A DNA stretch of 64,000 nucleotides, taken from the NCBI GenBank assembly GCA_028753945.1, contig JAPNXP010000001.1:9538501-9602500 (forward strand), written 5' to 3'. A program made the translations under genes and the position numbers. The DNA is from Hexactinellida sp. DTS-2022 (taxonomy: Eukaryota; Porifera; Hexactinellida). This document shows positions 41,244-52,619 of this stretch, in pieces. The stretch's first letter is position 1. Every line of letters starts with the position of its first letter. Below the pieces are notes generated by a model. The model searched no databases. It was not told the origin of the DNA and saw only the letters and a list, made by a program, of their open reading frames with translations.

Positions 41244-44200
41244 CTATACCAAAATAGTTCTTACATCCTGGGGCTGTACTGCTGGAATATTCTTTGTAGC
41301 CAAAGTTCCATTGTGGATAAGATAGGAAACGATTTCTTGCTCTTGTAAACCGGACGCGAACTGGAGAGGAGTTATACCTGAAAACGTAGGTATATTCACA
41401 TCAAAATCAAATTGTATCAGAACTCTGATTAGGTCGTAATGCTTCCCCTCAACAGCATGGTGTAGAGCAGTCTTCCCACTAGTTCCGTCCTACAGACGTA
41501 CAGTCAGGGAATAAACTGATAGAAGCAAATACGTAGCAGTGTCACTAAATATAGAACTTATATCTGCTATTTGTATCTAAATCCCAGTTTATTATAAACC
41601 CCGTTTTATGCAAGTTAATAAATCGGAGACTGTGTTCATAATAGGATAACCCATTTGACCATAATCTCAAAATAAAGTTGATTATATCCTTAGTACTAGT
41701 TAACATATCATATCTGCTTGTGAAAATACTTGTACATAAAGTCGATTAGTCCTGACAATTTAACTTTGTTGCCGGGCAGGGGCATACAAGAGAATAACTG
41801 TCCGTTTTAACAATAAGAAACTTAGACTGAAAATGCACTAAGGCGCTATCAACTCAAATAAACACGTGGTCTAAACCAGGGGTTCGCAAACTTTTGCAGC
41901 ATACCGGCCACATTCAGGTAAGGACATTTCATTACCGACCGCATCTAAAATCAAATGCTTTTTCGTATTAAACTAATTGGCTTATAGCCTTTCTAAGAAT
42001 CACTAGCGGTTCCAGAATTGTCAAAAGGGGATGCCCAAGAAACAAAGCGAGCGTAGCGAGCGGCTTATAAGGGGCTCCTGAATGCTTGCCCCCAGAATTT
42101 TTAAAACTTATATATATAAATATAATTCACTGGTGTTTGTAGAACAAATTAGCAGAAAGTTCAGTTGAATAAATTAATTGTTTATCAGCCGGATTTTTTC
42201 ATTAAATACGGACGGGATTTATTTCTATTTTTATTCCCATTAATATGCTAATGACATTATCCTATGCCAAACAATAAATATAAATATTTCATTTAATTAG
42301 AAAATCCATGAGTACATGACAATGTTTAAATAATTAAATAATGCTATAAAATACAAGACTTTAAAAATATTGATACGTACTTTACACAAGTTTATAGCAA
42401 ATATTTTTACGATTATGTTCATAACATAATGATGAAATAAATCCGGACGGAGGGTAAAATTTGTACTGACGGGGATGATAACAAGTTATTTATTTTATAT
42501 GGCCTAAACTGTGTGCACGTATTAAATTTTGGTTAGAGTAAAGTCAGTTTCATGGCATGGCAACCATATACAGTGCAAACCTCTATAAGTGGGGGAGCTT
42601 GGGACGGGAAAATTTTGAATTGCCCCCCCCATTCCCCAGGTATAATTTTAAATGGATAAACACTACATATGGTCATATTATGAATAAATACTTATAACAT
42701 ATCCATTAATGTAAGTTCTAGTCAGTATTTGTATATTTAGACAATTTAGTTAAATTCTGATCCACCGACGATGATTTCTTAAAAAACATTAGAGTAGAGC
42801 CATCAAAAATATTTATTCTGTAGAACTTTAGAGTATATTTATTAGAAATGCAGCATAATTTATAAGTATTATGTTAGAATTTGTCCATCTCCTCCATTCA
42901 TAGAGGTCATTTTGTATGGGGATACTAATTCCTTTAAATAAAGGTCCCCCATTCCCCACTTCCCCGCTTATAGAGGATCATTTGTATGGAAATGAACTAA
43001 ATGGACCAAAATTCTCCCGCTTATAGAAGTTCTCCATTTATAGAGACCACACTTATAGAGGTTGCACTGTAGTATCTAGATTATAAAACAAAAATATATC
43101 AAATTTCAAGTATTAAAGCATGTTAAAATTTCCCTAAAATGTACCAATAATAATTCGAAATTGTCCTCGTAGAACATTTTTAGGCATTGCTGCTACCGGC
43201 CGCATCCACGAAGCAATCCGGCCGCATGCGGCCTAAGAAAGTGAGTTTGCGAATCCCTGGTCTAAACTATGTATACCTAAAGCAGAGTTTGTTAATTAGC
43301 ATTGTAGTTGATTCGGCCCCTAATTCCAATCCCGAGTTAAGGATTCAAAACAATGACATTTTCAATTCATCCAACCCAGTCGCTTAATTTGATGATACTA
43401 CAATTACAATAAGTCCTATTTTCCTATTTTCAGTCCTATTAATTAGGTCAGAGATAGGAGTCACAAATACAGGCCACAGTCTCCCTAGGGTGTGACCCTT
43501 GACTGGAATTTTTAATATTCTCATAACACAAGGCGAATTCATAAAATATCTGATCTAAGTGAAGGTATTTTACAACCAAAATTTAATATTATCAGAGACA
43601 AGGTAATTTCCAAAAAACTTATAATTTCTCATTTTGTAACTAATATGATTTGACAATAATATAATATTGCTAAACAAATATTCAATAATGATGAATAAGC
43701 ATTTGAACCCAGGAAACATAGGGTAGATATTAGATAACCTTAGTGAATAAGTTAACGTTAACAAATTATGGTACAATACCTAATGTAGAACAAACAACTA
43801 TGGTATAATATACAATTTAAGGTTCGTAAGAGAAAGCATTTTGAGATTACAACTTACCCCGATATTCTTCTGTGCACCATTTTCCACTAGCACTTGAATG
43901 CACTTGATATTATTCTGTATTGCAGCAACATGTATTGGAGCGACCCCTGAAGGAAGTGGATATTTAACTAATTGTTGAAAATATATTCAAAGTAATCAGA
44001 ATGCTCTACTGTATCGAATTACTAGAACTATATCTAGGAGAGTATAGCATTTCCATGCTGGATATGTTATAAGCGTAATGCGTCATACGTGCTTACAGTT
44101 GTATACAGTCTCGGCTTATTTGCAGATAGCAATATTATATGTAAGGATATCCTAAAATAATGAGTGAATTGCTAACTAACCGAGGAAGTTCAGAGCATCA

Positions 44201-46333
44201 AGTGCAGGTTTAGGAGCCTTGGATTCACAAATAGCTTCCATTGTTTGCTGGTCACCCCATTTACATGCCAGGTGTACACAGTTGTCTCCGTTTCTGTCGC
44301 AGACATTAACGTCAGCGCCGGCTGCAATTAGGTTGCGAATAATGCCAGGCTGATTCGTGATAACTGCTACGTGAAGTGGAGTCTGAAGAAATGGGTTTGT
44401 AAAATGTTATAGGAGTTAAGAGAGAATAACAGTAGACTCGTACCTGCCGTAGATGGTTCTTGACGTCTAGTTTGAACTTCTGACTTTTCAATGTTTGAAT
44501 GTATTTGCTTACTAGCTCGGGCTTCTCGCTGGCTATGGCGATGTGGAGACATCTAACACATTATTGGATTAGCAAGGTCTCAGAGTAGGAATTTATTTGA
44601 ATAGTTATAAATCATAAACTTACGTATCTCCGTCTTCATCTGGAGAGATGATGTTTAAAGCAGTACTCTTCTGCTGGTTATATCTCAATAGCTGGACGAG
44701 ACTTACTCTATCGGTATGTTGAGTAAAGGAAGAGCTACAATGGTACAGTTAATAAATCAATGTCACACGTATAATAGCAATATCTGATTGTGTCATAATT
44801 ATTGTTCGATTCTGTTTGTTAACCAAAGAATTATAGCATTTATGATTGATGTAGTAATTAACAAAATAACTGTGGAATACAATACATCAAATTACGGAGT
44901 CATCTCACTTCGTAGATAAGATTACTACAATTTCAAACAATAACAACTACCACCAAGTTGCTAATTATTCAAATAAGAACAAATCTATTATCTAGATACT
45001 TACACGTTAACAGAGTTTGGTAGCGAGGAGGGCGTAGAGCTGTTCGAAGTGCTAGCACTGAAGATACCGGAGTCTGGGGTTATAGTCGAGCTAGGTGACG
45101 TAGGCACAGCTGGCACAACCTGATAGGAACACGTAGAGTAGAGTACGAGCAAATAGAAATATAGTGGAATGTGGTAACAGTATTATTGCCAAGATATCTA
45201 ATAGTATGCACAAGGTTAGCTAAACAAAATCCAGCACAAACCTCAGTAGAGATGGAGTGAGGCAGTGAGAGAGTCATACTCTCTCCGCTAGGACGGGCCG
45301 TCTTAGAGGATTTAGCTCTGTTTGGAGTATCTTCCCTGTTAAGGTCCTGTTTCCTTCGTTTCCGTGAGCTGGTAGGAGGCGGCGGCGGCGTGACTGGCCT
45401 TCTCTTATCTTCCTCGCTGTCTTGGGAAAGGAGAGCAGCAATTGAAAAATCCTGCAATGATAAAAGGTTATGAATAATCGGATAATTAAAAGTAAATGCA
45501 CTGTAATATAATACAGGAGGATAAAATAACTTGATTCTGAACAAACTGAAAAAATGGCCATTCTCAGCATTGACAAAGAGAAATATATAATAATTTTCTC
45601 CAATAAATGGCTGACACACTCCTCCCACTTGTGTGAATGTGTACACAGAAGTTTCAAGCGATATAGAAAGGAATTTATTAATCACCATGCAAAGTAATAG
45701 TTTGACAACAGAATGTATAGTGCCGTGCCTTTTTCCGTTTGGAGGTCCTGGGAGCCGACTCTGGAGTCTGTGTGGGCGTGAGAGAAGCCGCGTCCTGCAG
45801 AGGAGGCAGGTGTGAATAACCGCGAGTGTCACTGGCGCTGTGGACGGTAGAAGAGACTCGAGAAACTGTAGAGGGGACAGGGGGCCTGAATAAGGAGCTG
45901 GCAATCGAGAGGAGAGGCGAGTGGGGAGGGAGAGCTAGCTGTGGGTAGAAGTAGGCCCCCGGGGCCGGGGAGAGGAGCGGAGATATCAATGGGGTGTGCG
46001 GAGCCAAAAACTAAATAATGATACTTATCAAAACAACTCTGTTATTTCAAACAACCAAATAAGCGAGAGGACTCACCACATTCTGTGTGGGGACCACAGC
46101 TGGAGAAGAAATGTTTGAAATAACTGGATTTGGAAAGTAGGAACAGAATGAATAACTTGGAAATATTCTAAAAATAAATAAAAGGCATAGCATCAATAAT
46201 TTGGAAATATTCCAGAATAAAATAATAAAAATAAAAATATCATATCGAAATGAAATTGAAAGTAGCTACGTCCACATAACTAGTACCTGGGAATGTGACC
46301 CTCAATGGGGACATTTTCTCTACGATTTTCCAT
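41244..46333 (-). CDS. IkB/Bcl-3-like ankyrin protein with DSGxxS degron
   Basis: Ten minus-strand exons can be joined: 46287-46333 (ATG, MENRREN), 46077-46167, about 45729-46010, 45242-45451, 45004-45119, 44624-44734, 44444-44552, 44181-44382, 43858-43946 and 41244-41489. Phases agree and give about 500 residues. Residues 20-130 are Pro/Ser/Thr-rich. Basic clusters TSKRKK (about 137) and SSRKRRK (about 165) look like nuclear signals. DSGIFS (about 226-231) fits the beta-TrCP phosphodegron of IkBs. Six ankyrin repeats follow; NHLRQTPLHVAVITNQPGI is the IkB/Bcl-3 signature. The protein should bind and restrain Rel/NF-kB. The exon 3-4 junction is uncertain: it needs a GC donor at 45728, or else a GTGATT donor with an acceptor inside exon 4. 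No C-terminal PEST is present. Confidence 0.85.
42163..42505. mobile_element. TTAGGCCA-end MITE (copy 2), nested in hAT
   Basis: Reverse-oriented relative of 4887-5258, ending 'gggatgataacaagttatttattttatatggcc'-like sequence at the right. It interrupts the hAT copy between 'aaattagc' and 'aaactgtgt', which are nearly adjacent in the empty copy at 3210-3225. Confidence 0.75.
42571..43069. mobile_element. CAGTGCAA-end mariner/pogo-like element, nested in hAT
   Basis: The left end CAGTGCAAACCTCTATAAGTG is mirrored by CACTTATAGAGGTTGCACTG. TA flanks both sides. The empty-site equivalent in the other hAT copy reads 'ggcaatcttatagtatctag', which confirms insertion at TA. Non-coding, 499 bp. Confidence 0.88.
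45057..45074 (-). other. codons of the DSGIFS phosphodegron
   Basis: The six codons encode D-S-G-I-F-S, matching D-S-G-hydrophobic-x-S. In IkB proteins the two serines are phosphorylated by IKK and then read by beta-TrCP. It lies about 45 residues before the first ankyrin repeat, the expected place. Confidence 0.75.
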
Positions 46334-46926
46334 AATTTAATCGAAAACAGTTTACAAATGTATAAATAGACTATTAGTCACGAGGATAGGTATATATGCT
46401 TTTTTTTTTGAGTGCTTACAAGTCTAAATCAAAAACTTCCGGTAATATCAGGTAATCAAACTATAAACAGATCTGATACAATAATACTATAGCTACTTAG
46501 TACTAAGTTGACCCCAATAAACAGGTGGCGCATGCGGGATTGCTGCCAAGTGTGGGTACCTGGGAGTTCAATTTTATTTTCTAACATTGTTAATAAAAGG
46601 CCTTAACCAGATTAGCTCAGAATCAATCTAACAGTGTGGAAATTCATTTTTTCTGGGGTGGGGGCAAGCACGACTAGACGCCCCTTTCAGTCGCTCGCTC
46701 CCTGCCCCCCCTTAAGATTGGTTAGATCAGATAATAACAGTAATAGAACTACACTGTACACAAGTTTCAAGCGGTAATCAATCAAAACTAAGTTGAAATA
46801 GTCAATAAAATTTAATTGTTATTCCATTGTAAGTAATCGGGTGTATTCGCCGTGAGAGAGGCAGGCAGGAGTATTATGCGCGTTGACATAACTGAAGAGA
46901 GAATAATAACAATAACAATAAAACGA
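46334..46926. other. spacer between Aurora and IkB-like genes
   Basis: It holds the IkB-like promoter region and Aurora 3' UTR. A (T)10 run lies at about 46400 and a fragment ending 'gtcgctcgctccctgcccccc' near 46690. No gene seen. Confidence 0.4.
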
Positions 46927-47877
46927 TTACTTGTCTTTTCCCGCGGGGAAGGTTCGATTGCCGCCCTTGCCCAGCTGTTCCACGACCCAGGGGTGTGCGG
47001 GCACCCTGTCCAGCGGCATCCGCTGAGACGGGTCTATCACCAGGAGGAGGGATATGAAGTTGCGTGCGCCCTCGGTCACGTGGGGCGGGAAGTTAAAGCT
47101 GCAGGTGGTGATGCGGGTGTAAGTGCTCTGCTGGTTCTCGCTCTCGAAGGGCGGGTACCCGCAGATGAACTCGTAGCAGAGCACGCCCAGGCTCCACAGG
47201 TCCACGCTCTTGTCGTGCGGCTTGGAGTTTATCATTTCGGGCGGGAGGTAGTCGAGAGTGCCGCAGAGAGTCGTGCGTCGGGAAGTGGGGGCGTGCACTG
47301 ACCAGCCAAAGTCCGCAATCTTTATGTCTCCGTTTATGTCCAGGAGGAGGTTCTCCGGCTTGATGTCCCTGTGGATGACTGCCTTGCTGTGGCAGTAGCT
47401 GAGCGCGTCTGCTATCTGTCGGATGTACTTGGCGCTGATGGGCTCCGAGAAGGTGCGCTGCGCGCGCAGCTGTTTGAAGAGCTCCCCTCGCGGCGCGTAC
47501 TCCAGGATTAGGTACACGCGTCGGTCGTCGTAGAAGTAGCCGTAGAGACGGAGGATGTTCGGGTGCCGCAGGTGCGCCTGTATCTCTACCTCGCGTCTCA
47601 GCTGGTGCTCCACGCCCCCCTTCTGCAGCTGCGACTTGAAGAGCACTTTAAGCGCCACGATGTAGCGGCTCTTCTTCTCGCGAGCCAGAAACACGTTGCC
47701 GAACTTACCCTTCCCGAGCGGCTTGCCGATTTCGAAGTCGTCGATTAACCAGTGGGACATTTTCGCACTCATCATGGACTCTTTTTCTACAGCGGGGTGT
47801 GGCTGGTCCGGCTTGTCCGGATGCGCGGAGGGCTCGTGACACCTGACTTGCTGGCACGCTGCGTTAGATTCGGCCAT
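46927..47877 (-). CDS. Aurora-family mitotic serine/threonine kinase
   Basis: This is a 316-residue intronless kinase with a short N-terminus (about 45 residues). The domain starts at [20 protein letters not shown]. It has ALKVLFK (catalytic Lys), [38 protein letters not shown] and the usual [10 protein letters not shown]. The SRRTTLCGT activation loop and the DFGWSVHAP signature are specific to Aurora kinases. The short N-terminus resembles Aurora B/C more than A, but invertebrate Auroras often combine roles, so no letter is assigned. It acts at centromeres, spindle and midbody. Confidence 0.95.
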   Translation of the reverse strand: MAESNAACQQVRCHEPSAHPDKPDQPHPAVEKESMMSAKMSHWLIDDFEIGKPLGKGKFGNVFLAREKKSRYIVALKVLFKSQLQKGGVEHQLRREVEIQAHLRHPNILRLYGYFYDDRRVYLILEYAPRGELFKQLRAQRTFSEPISAKYIRQIADALSYCHSKAVIHRDIKPENLLLDINGDIKIADFGWSVHAPTSRRTTLCGTLDYLPPEMINSKPHDKSVDLWSLGVLCYEFICGYPPFESENQQSTYTRITTCSFNFPPHVTEGARNFISLLLVIDPSQRMPLDRVPAHPWVVEQLGKGGNRTFPAGKDK

Positions 47878-48164
47878 TCTATTAGCGCTAATGTCGTCAC
47901 AATATACGTATAACTGTACTGATTGCAGGGGACCATATAGTCATAATAGGTAACCTGGTAGTAATACTAATGAGGTAGGAACCTCCGTATTGTAATTGTA
48001 TACGAATCTTACAAAATGACGTATTTGGTGACTGCAGTGAAAGCTGAAGATCTGGGATAGGGAATAACACCGCAATAGAGTTACGCATGTATAAATACAA
48101 TAATTAACCAGTATGCATGAATACGAGCCTGTACGTATATCAGTAGGAATACACTATACAGTAA

Positions 48165-49256
48165 CTAACTGTGTGTATCGATACAGTGCATGAGTCCCCG
48201 CGCTATCTGCAGGGCCGCGGCGCTGGGCGGGACGCGGCCGCTCCTGACGTCAGCTGACAGCCTCTGTATCTGCGCCTGTACCCGCTCCGAGCCCAGCAGC
48301 AGCTGAGAGAGGTACTCCCGCAGCTGCTGCTCCATCAGGCGGGCCCGCTGCTCGCCACGTCGCTCCTCCAACAAGCCGTCTTTCCGCATGAACTCCCAGA
48401 ACTCCCGCACCCGCCCCCACACGGTGTCCAGACCCCTGTCCTCCTTGCCGGAGACCAGGAGGGAGGGGGGCTTCCAGCCGGACCGCTTCGGTCTCAGAAT
48501 CCTCAGCGCGGCCAGGTACTCGGACTTGGCCCTCCTGGCAGCCGGCAGCAGCTGTCCGTCCGCCTTGTTGACCACCAGGATGTCTGCCATCTCCATGATG
48601 CCTCTCTTGAGGCCCTGCAGCTGGTCCCCGCCGCCCGGGGGCAGCACCAACAGGCAGCAGTCCGTTATCTGAGACACAGCCACGTCCGCCTGTCCCGCTC
48701 CCACCGTCTCCACCAGTATGACGTCATACCCGGACGCCTCGCATAGCGTTATGGCGGAGTGGGAGGTGGCGGTCACGCCCCCCAGGGTCCCGGAGGAGGG
48801 CGAGGGGCGGATGTACGCGCCCGGGTGTCTGGCGAGACGCGCCATCCTTGTTTTGTCTCCGAGCAGCGCGCCCTGCGTCTCGTGCGAGGAGGGGTCGACT
48901 GCCAGCACCGCGACCCTGTGGCCCGTGGTGACGAGGTGCATGCCTAGACTGTCTATGAGGGTGGACTTGCCAGCCCCGGGAGGGCCCGAGAGGCCGATCC
49001 GCATGGAGAGGTCTCTGTCGGCGAGATGCTCCTGCAGCCGAGAGAGCAGCAGGTTGGCTTGCAGCTGTTTGTGCAGAGACCGCGACTCAATTAGAGTAAT
49101 CCCCTCGGATAGATAGCGCCGGTCCTGTCCCAATATCCCATCGTATAGAACCTTGACTCGGTCCCTATCTGCTTGACTCAATTCGCTCTGAAACGAATTA
49201 GAAGCAAATCTAGCTAACGCGGGACGGACTTGAACCAAATATTTTACTGGGTTCAT
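48165..49256 (-). CDS. MMAA: MMAA-type mitochondrial G-protein chaperone
   Basis: This is a 363-residue single-exon protein of the MeaB/ArgK family. It has Walker A GPPGAGKSTLID, AVDPSSHETQGALLGDKTRM, a VETVGAGQ switch, NKADG for guanine binding, and a C-terminal helical dimerisation arm (IARGLMHCIDTHS). The N-terminus (MNPVKYLVQVRPALARFAS) is basic and acid-free, fit for mitochondrial import. MMAA loads and protects adenosylcobalamin on methylmalonyl-CoA mutase. Hence this animal likely has B12-dependent propionate catabolism. Confidence 0.94.
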   Translation of the reverse strand: MNPVKYLVQVRPALARFASNSFQSELSQADRDRVKVLYDGILGQDRRYLSEGITLIESRSLHKQLQANLLLSRLQEHLADRDLSMRIGLSGPPGAGKSTLIDSLGMHLVTTGHRVAVLAVDPSSHETQGALLGDKTRMARLARHPGAYIRPSPSSGTLGGVTATSHSAITLCEASGYDVILVETVGAGQADVAVSQITDCCLLVLPPGGGDQLQGLKRGIMEMADILVVNKADGQLLPAARRAKSEYLAALRILRPKRSGWKPPSLLVSGKEDRGLDTVWGRVREFWEFMRKDGLLEERRGEQRARLMEQQLREYLSQLLLGSERVQAQIQRLSADVRSGRVPPSAAALQIARGLMHCIDTHS

Positions 49257-50069
49257 ACTCTCAATTCTCAGAATGTAATCATATTATCATCATACGCATT
49301 ATAATAATGTTATCTTAGTGCAAAATAATATTGAATAATCGAATCAAAACACCTCGAATCTTAAGATTTACTAAAATCCTTTAAGACTCAACTAAAAACG
49401 TATCTCCTCAACAAATAACCCTCACGTTTTAACCCAATTGCTGCACATACATTTACTTCTGAACTGTACATATATATTATTTGAACTGTTTGTATGAATT
49501 GTTGTTGTAAATCGCACTGAGGTTGTTTCAACGTGGGGCGTTTACATAAATCAAAATTATTATTAATTAGTATTATTATTAATATTATAAACTCGCGTCG
49601 TTAGTACGATACGGTTATAAATTCCGGTTAATAGTACGAACACTGTTTCAGTCTCCTACAATGCCCTTTTCAATATAAATGACAGGTTAATATGAGTCCC
49701 GGATAAAGCGAACGCATTTTGACGCCCCCTGGTGTTGGTACTAATTAACGAGATTCTATTAAAGTATATTCATTAAAAAATTTTTAGTATGAAAATTGTA
49801 AACGATTTTTCACAATAGTCTAGTAATCTGTATAAGTTATTGTTTCCGTTGAGTCATCTTGTTGTAATAAATTCATAGTGAAATCTACGAATATTCGTTT
49901 GGAAGGAGCGAACGAACGAAGGCCAAATTATCTCCAAACGATATAGAAAGTTTGTTAGCATTGGCTTACAAACTACGTAGTTTATTAGACAAAATATAAT
50001 TGATTAACTAAGAGCTGACTAAAGCAGGTAATATGAACACAAGTTAGCTAATATAGCAGAGCAGTTAGT
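49257..50069. other. spacer with a dispersed repeat end
   Basis: About 49590-49765 is the reverse complement of the right end of the foldback element at 40370-40497 (shared 'gcgtcaaaatgcgttcgc' and 'cagtgttcgta'). No gene is present. Confidence 0.5.
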
Positions 50070-50870
50070 CTAGCAGAAAACAGAAATGAGTCCTGTGATA
50101 AGAGCACCGAGAATGAAGAGAGAAACTTCCGAAGCGAACGAACTGGATCTGCTTCTGCTGGACTCATGTAGGATCTCGGGCAGACAGGATGCACATACGA
50201 TGTAGAAGAACCCACCCGTTATAGAGGAGAGGATGAGAGGGGCGTCTTCTGCTAAGAACTCCTGGGAGGCCAGTCCGAGAGTAACCCCTGCTATGCCTCC
50301 TATGCCAGTCAGCAGCTGCAGCCGGAGTGCAGTGGTTAGACTGAACCCGGATTGGAGGAGGATCGAGAAGTCCCCAATCTCGTGCGGTATTTCGTGTATG
50401 ATGATAACACAGGTGGTGATAATCCCGTTCCTAACTCCGTTTGAGTAGCTCGTAGTTATAGACAACGCATGGACAAAGTTATCCATTATGTTAGCTAATA
50501 CATTTAGGTATCCGACAGTGGAGAATCTCTGTTCTGAGCCTCCTGGCGCGTCGGGCGCTTTCATGACGAAGGAGAACAGCTTGTCTCCGAGGAGAAATAC
50601 GACGAAGCCTGCTAGACAAACCTGTGCTATCAGCTGGAGGCTGTGCGCTCCCGTGTGCGATAGGGCGACTTGCCATATTTCAGGCAGGAGGTGCAGGAAT
50701 ATCTCAGACATGAGACAGCCAGTCGCAAAGTACATGGCAAGGAGCTTAAGTGAAACGAACCCATTGTTGTTGTTGCTGTGCTTAATAATATATCTGTAAG
50801 GGAAGTATGGGAGAACACCGCAGCAACCTACTAGTGCTGTTGAGATAAAGGGGTAAAAAAAATGTATCAT
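50070..50870 (-). CDS. ZIP zinc transporter, LIV-1 subfamily
   Basis: This is a 266-residue intronless protein with about seven hydrophobic segments. The metal-site motif HEIPHEIGDFSILLQSG is the LIV-1-type HExPHExGD, which defines ZIP family members that move zinc into the cytosol. An earlier HALSITTSYSNG segment supplies the TM4 histidine. It is short compared with ZIP7/ZIP13 and has no His-rich loop or long luminal N-terminus. The closest plan is ZIP13/ZIP7 (organelle membranes). The ATG at 50870 leaves a first helix directly at the N-terminus. Confidence 0.88.
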   Translation of the reverse strand: MIHFFYPFISTALVGCCGVLPYFPYRYIIKHSNNNNGFVSLKLLAMYFATGCLMSEIFLHLLPEIWQVALSHTGAHSLQLIAQVCLAGFVVFLLGDKLFSFVMKAPDAPGGSEQRFSTVGYLNVLANIMDNFVHALSITTSYSNGVRNGIITTCVIIIHEIPHEIGDFSILLQSGFSLTTALRLQLLTGIGGIAGVTLGLASQEFLAEDAPLILSSITGGFFYIVCASCLPEILHESSRSRSSSFASEVSLFILGALITGLISVFC

Positions 50871-52619
50871 GTCGAGAAGCGATGAGGATAGAAGACACTT
50901 GACTATAGAACTGTGTACATATTCATGCTATTATAACGCATCAAAGGGTAGCCAATGGCCTGTTCAGATAGGAATTGTGATAAACAATAGTGCTCACACT
51001 TCAAGTATTTGGATTATATCAACTCCCTTAGTTATTGTATAATATTTCTATTGTAATGGGCTAGTATTGAATACTACTTAAAACAGTAACCAGGTGTGGA
51101 CACCTGGTACACATATATAAATCTAGTTAAGCAAACAAACTTTCCAAATATTAACACGTTGGCATGGTATTGCTATAATAACGATACAAACAGATTGATT
51201 GCTCAACAACAATGGTTCAATCGTTCCTACAATTATGTGGATATACTTAGGTAAGCATGCAATATCACAACAATTCTCTGACCATATATTAGTACACCTA
51301 CACTCTAATACTACGCCATATTGATAAGAAGGATTAGCTAAGAATTCAATATTTGAAAATTATGGTAAAATTTCTAGATAACTGTAAATTGATCAGGTAA
51401 GCAGAGAGTCCACAATATAGGTCAGAATAAGCATAATTTAGCAATGAAAGCTTGGTAATAATGAAAACTGCAAAACTGTAGAAATAGTAGGGAATATCCC
51501 ATTATAATTTAAACTAATTTATTATTAAGTATTACGGATGGATAATCGGTATAAGAATGATGTAAGCTCTATAAAAAAAACAAATCAATATTAGTATACT
51601 GAGAATTTAGAGTTAATACACGCAGGAATTATTAGTAATAAGCTTAAGTTTAATAATTAGTGTCGCCATGTTGCCAATTAATAAGGAATTATTATTTGCA
51701 AGTCAGTTCTGTAAACAAATTAGGCTGAACTGTAAACCAATAAACTATATTATTAACAATTAGATAACATGATACAGATTATTGTTCCGGGAAAATACCC
51801 TATAAGCAAGGATAAATCATCGACCTACAACAACATCATAGTTTAAACACAATTTGAAATTGGTTGCAATTTAACAATTAAACTCAGTGAACTAGGCGGG
51901 CGGGATGTAAGCAGCCTACCAGGCTACGTTTCTGGTCTATCCAGATAAAATATTGTGAATAACTTTCCCCTATTAAACACAATTAAAAATTAAATTACTT
52001 TTTCGCGGTAAGGGTGGGGTTCTCCGTTCTGAGTCTACTGTTACGATTCGATTCCTGTTCACGGTTAACCGGCTAACCGTCCATGGTACTCAACACATAA
52101 TCTTATAGAACATTTTCTTATCCTACTGCATAAGACTCAGTTTTTAAATTGTCAGCCAATAAGTACATTAGTTGACACGTTTCGAAATTAGTTGATACAA
52201 TGTTGTTACTTAAAATTTGCTGATGGGAATGGACATAGGATTATTATATCTAACAAAATTAACTTAATTTAAATCTTTATATATAAATTATCCAATTACA
52301 CGTTAACTCGTCAGTAAAATATGTAACCGTTAACCGATATTAACCGATATTAGCAGCGGTCGGTTAACCGAATCGAGTCTTGTTCACGATTTCAAAATAA
52401 TTTAGGGGATTGCATTTTTGGAATTGAATGTGATAATGTGTTTAGCGTTATGTTCGTTCCTATAGAATATTGTCAGTAAATTTAGAATAATCAAAAAATG
52501 TGAATAATTGTACTATGGATAACATAACAATAGTCAGCTAAAAGTGATTATCAATAACTGAACTGCCCTGATAGATTAAGCAAGTAGAAATTCGCTGAGC
52601 CACTAACCAAAGAATAGAA
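50871..52619. other. AT-rich spacer, no gene seen
   Basis: No open frame or exon was recognised. An internal 'gttaaccgatattaaccgatatt' pair near 52325 and other 'ggttaaccg' motifs suggest old transposon ends. Confidence 0.4.

Larger units (their letters stand above)
41877..43259. mobile_element. hAT-type element with two nested insertions, in the last IkB intron
   Basis: Starts CAGGGGTTCGC and ends GCGAATCCCTG. The flanks are a perfect 8-bp target-site duplication gtctaaac (41869-41876, 43260-43267). The interior aligns with the 2940-3423 copy except where two other elements interrupt it. Confidence 0.88.

Noticed and set aside
45080-45904. 274-codon continuous frame across IkB-like introns
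   Set aside because: It reads through two introns. The exon parts are used, but the middle (AT-rich, Phe/Tyr-rich) is intronic.
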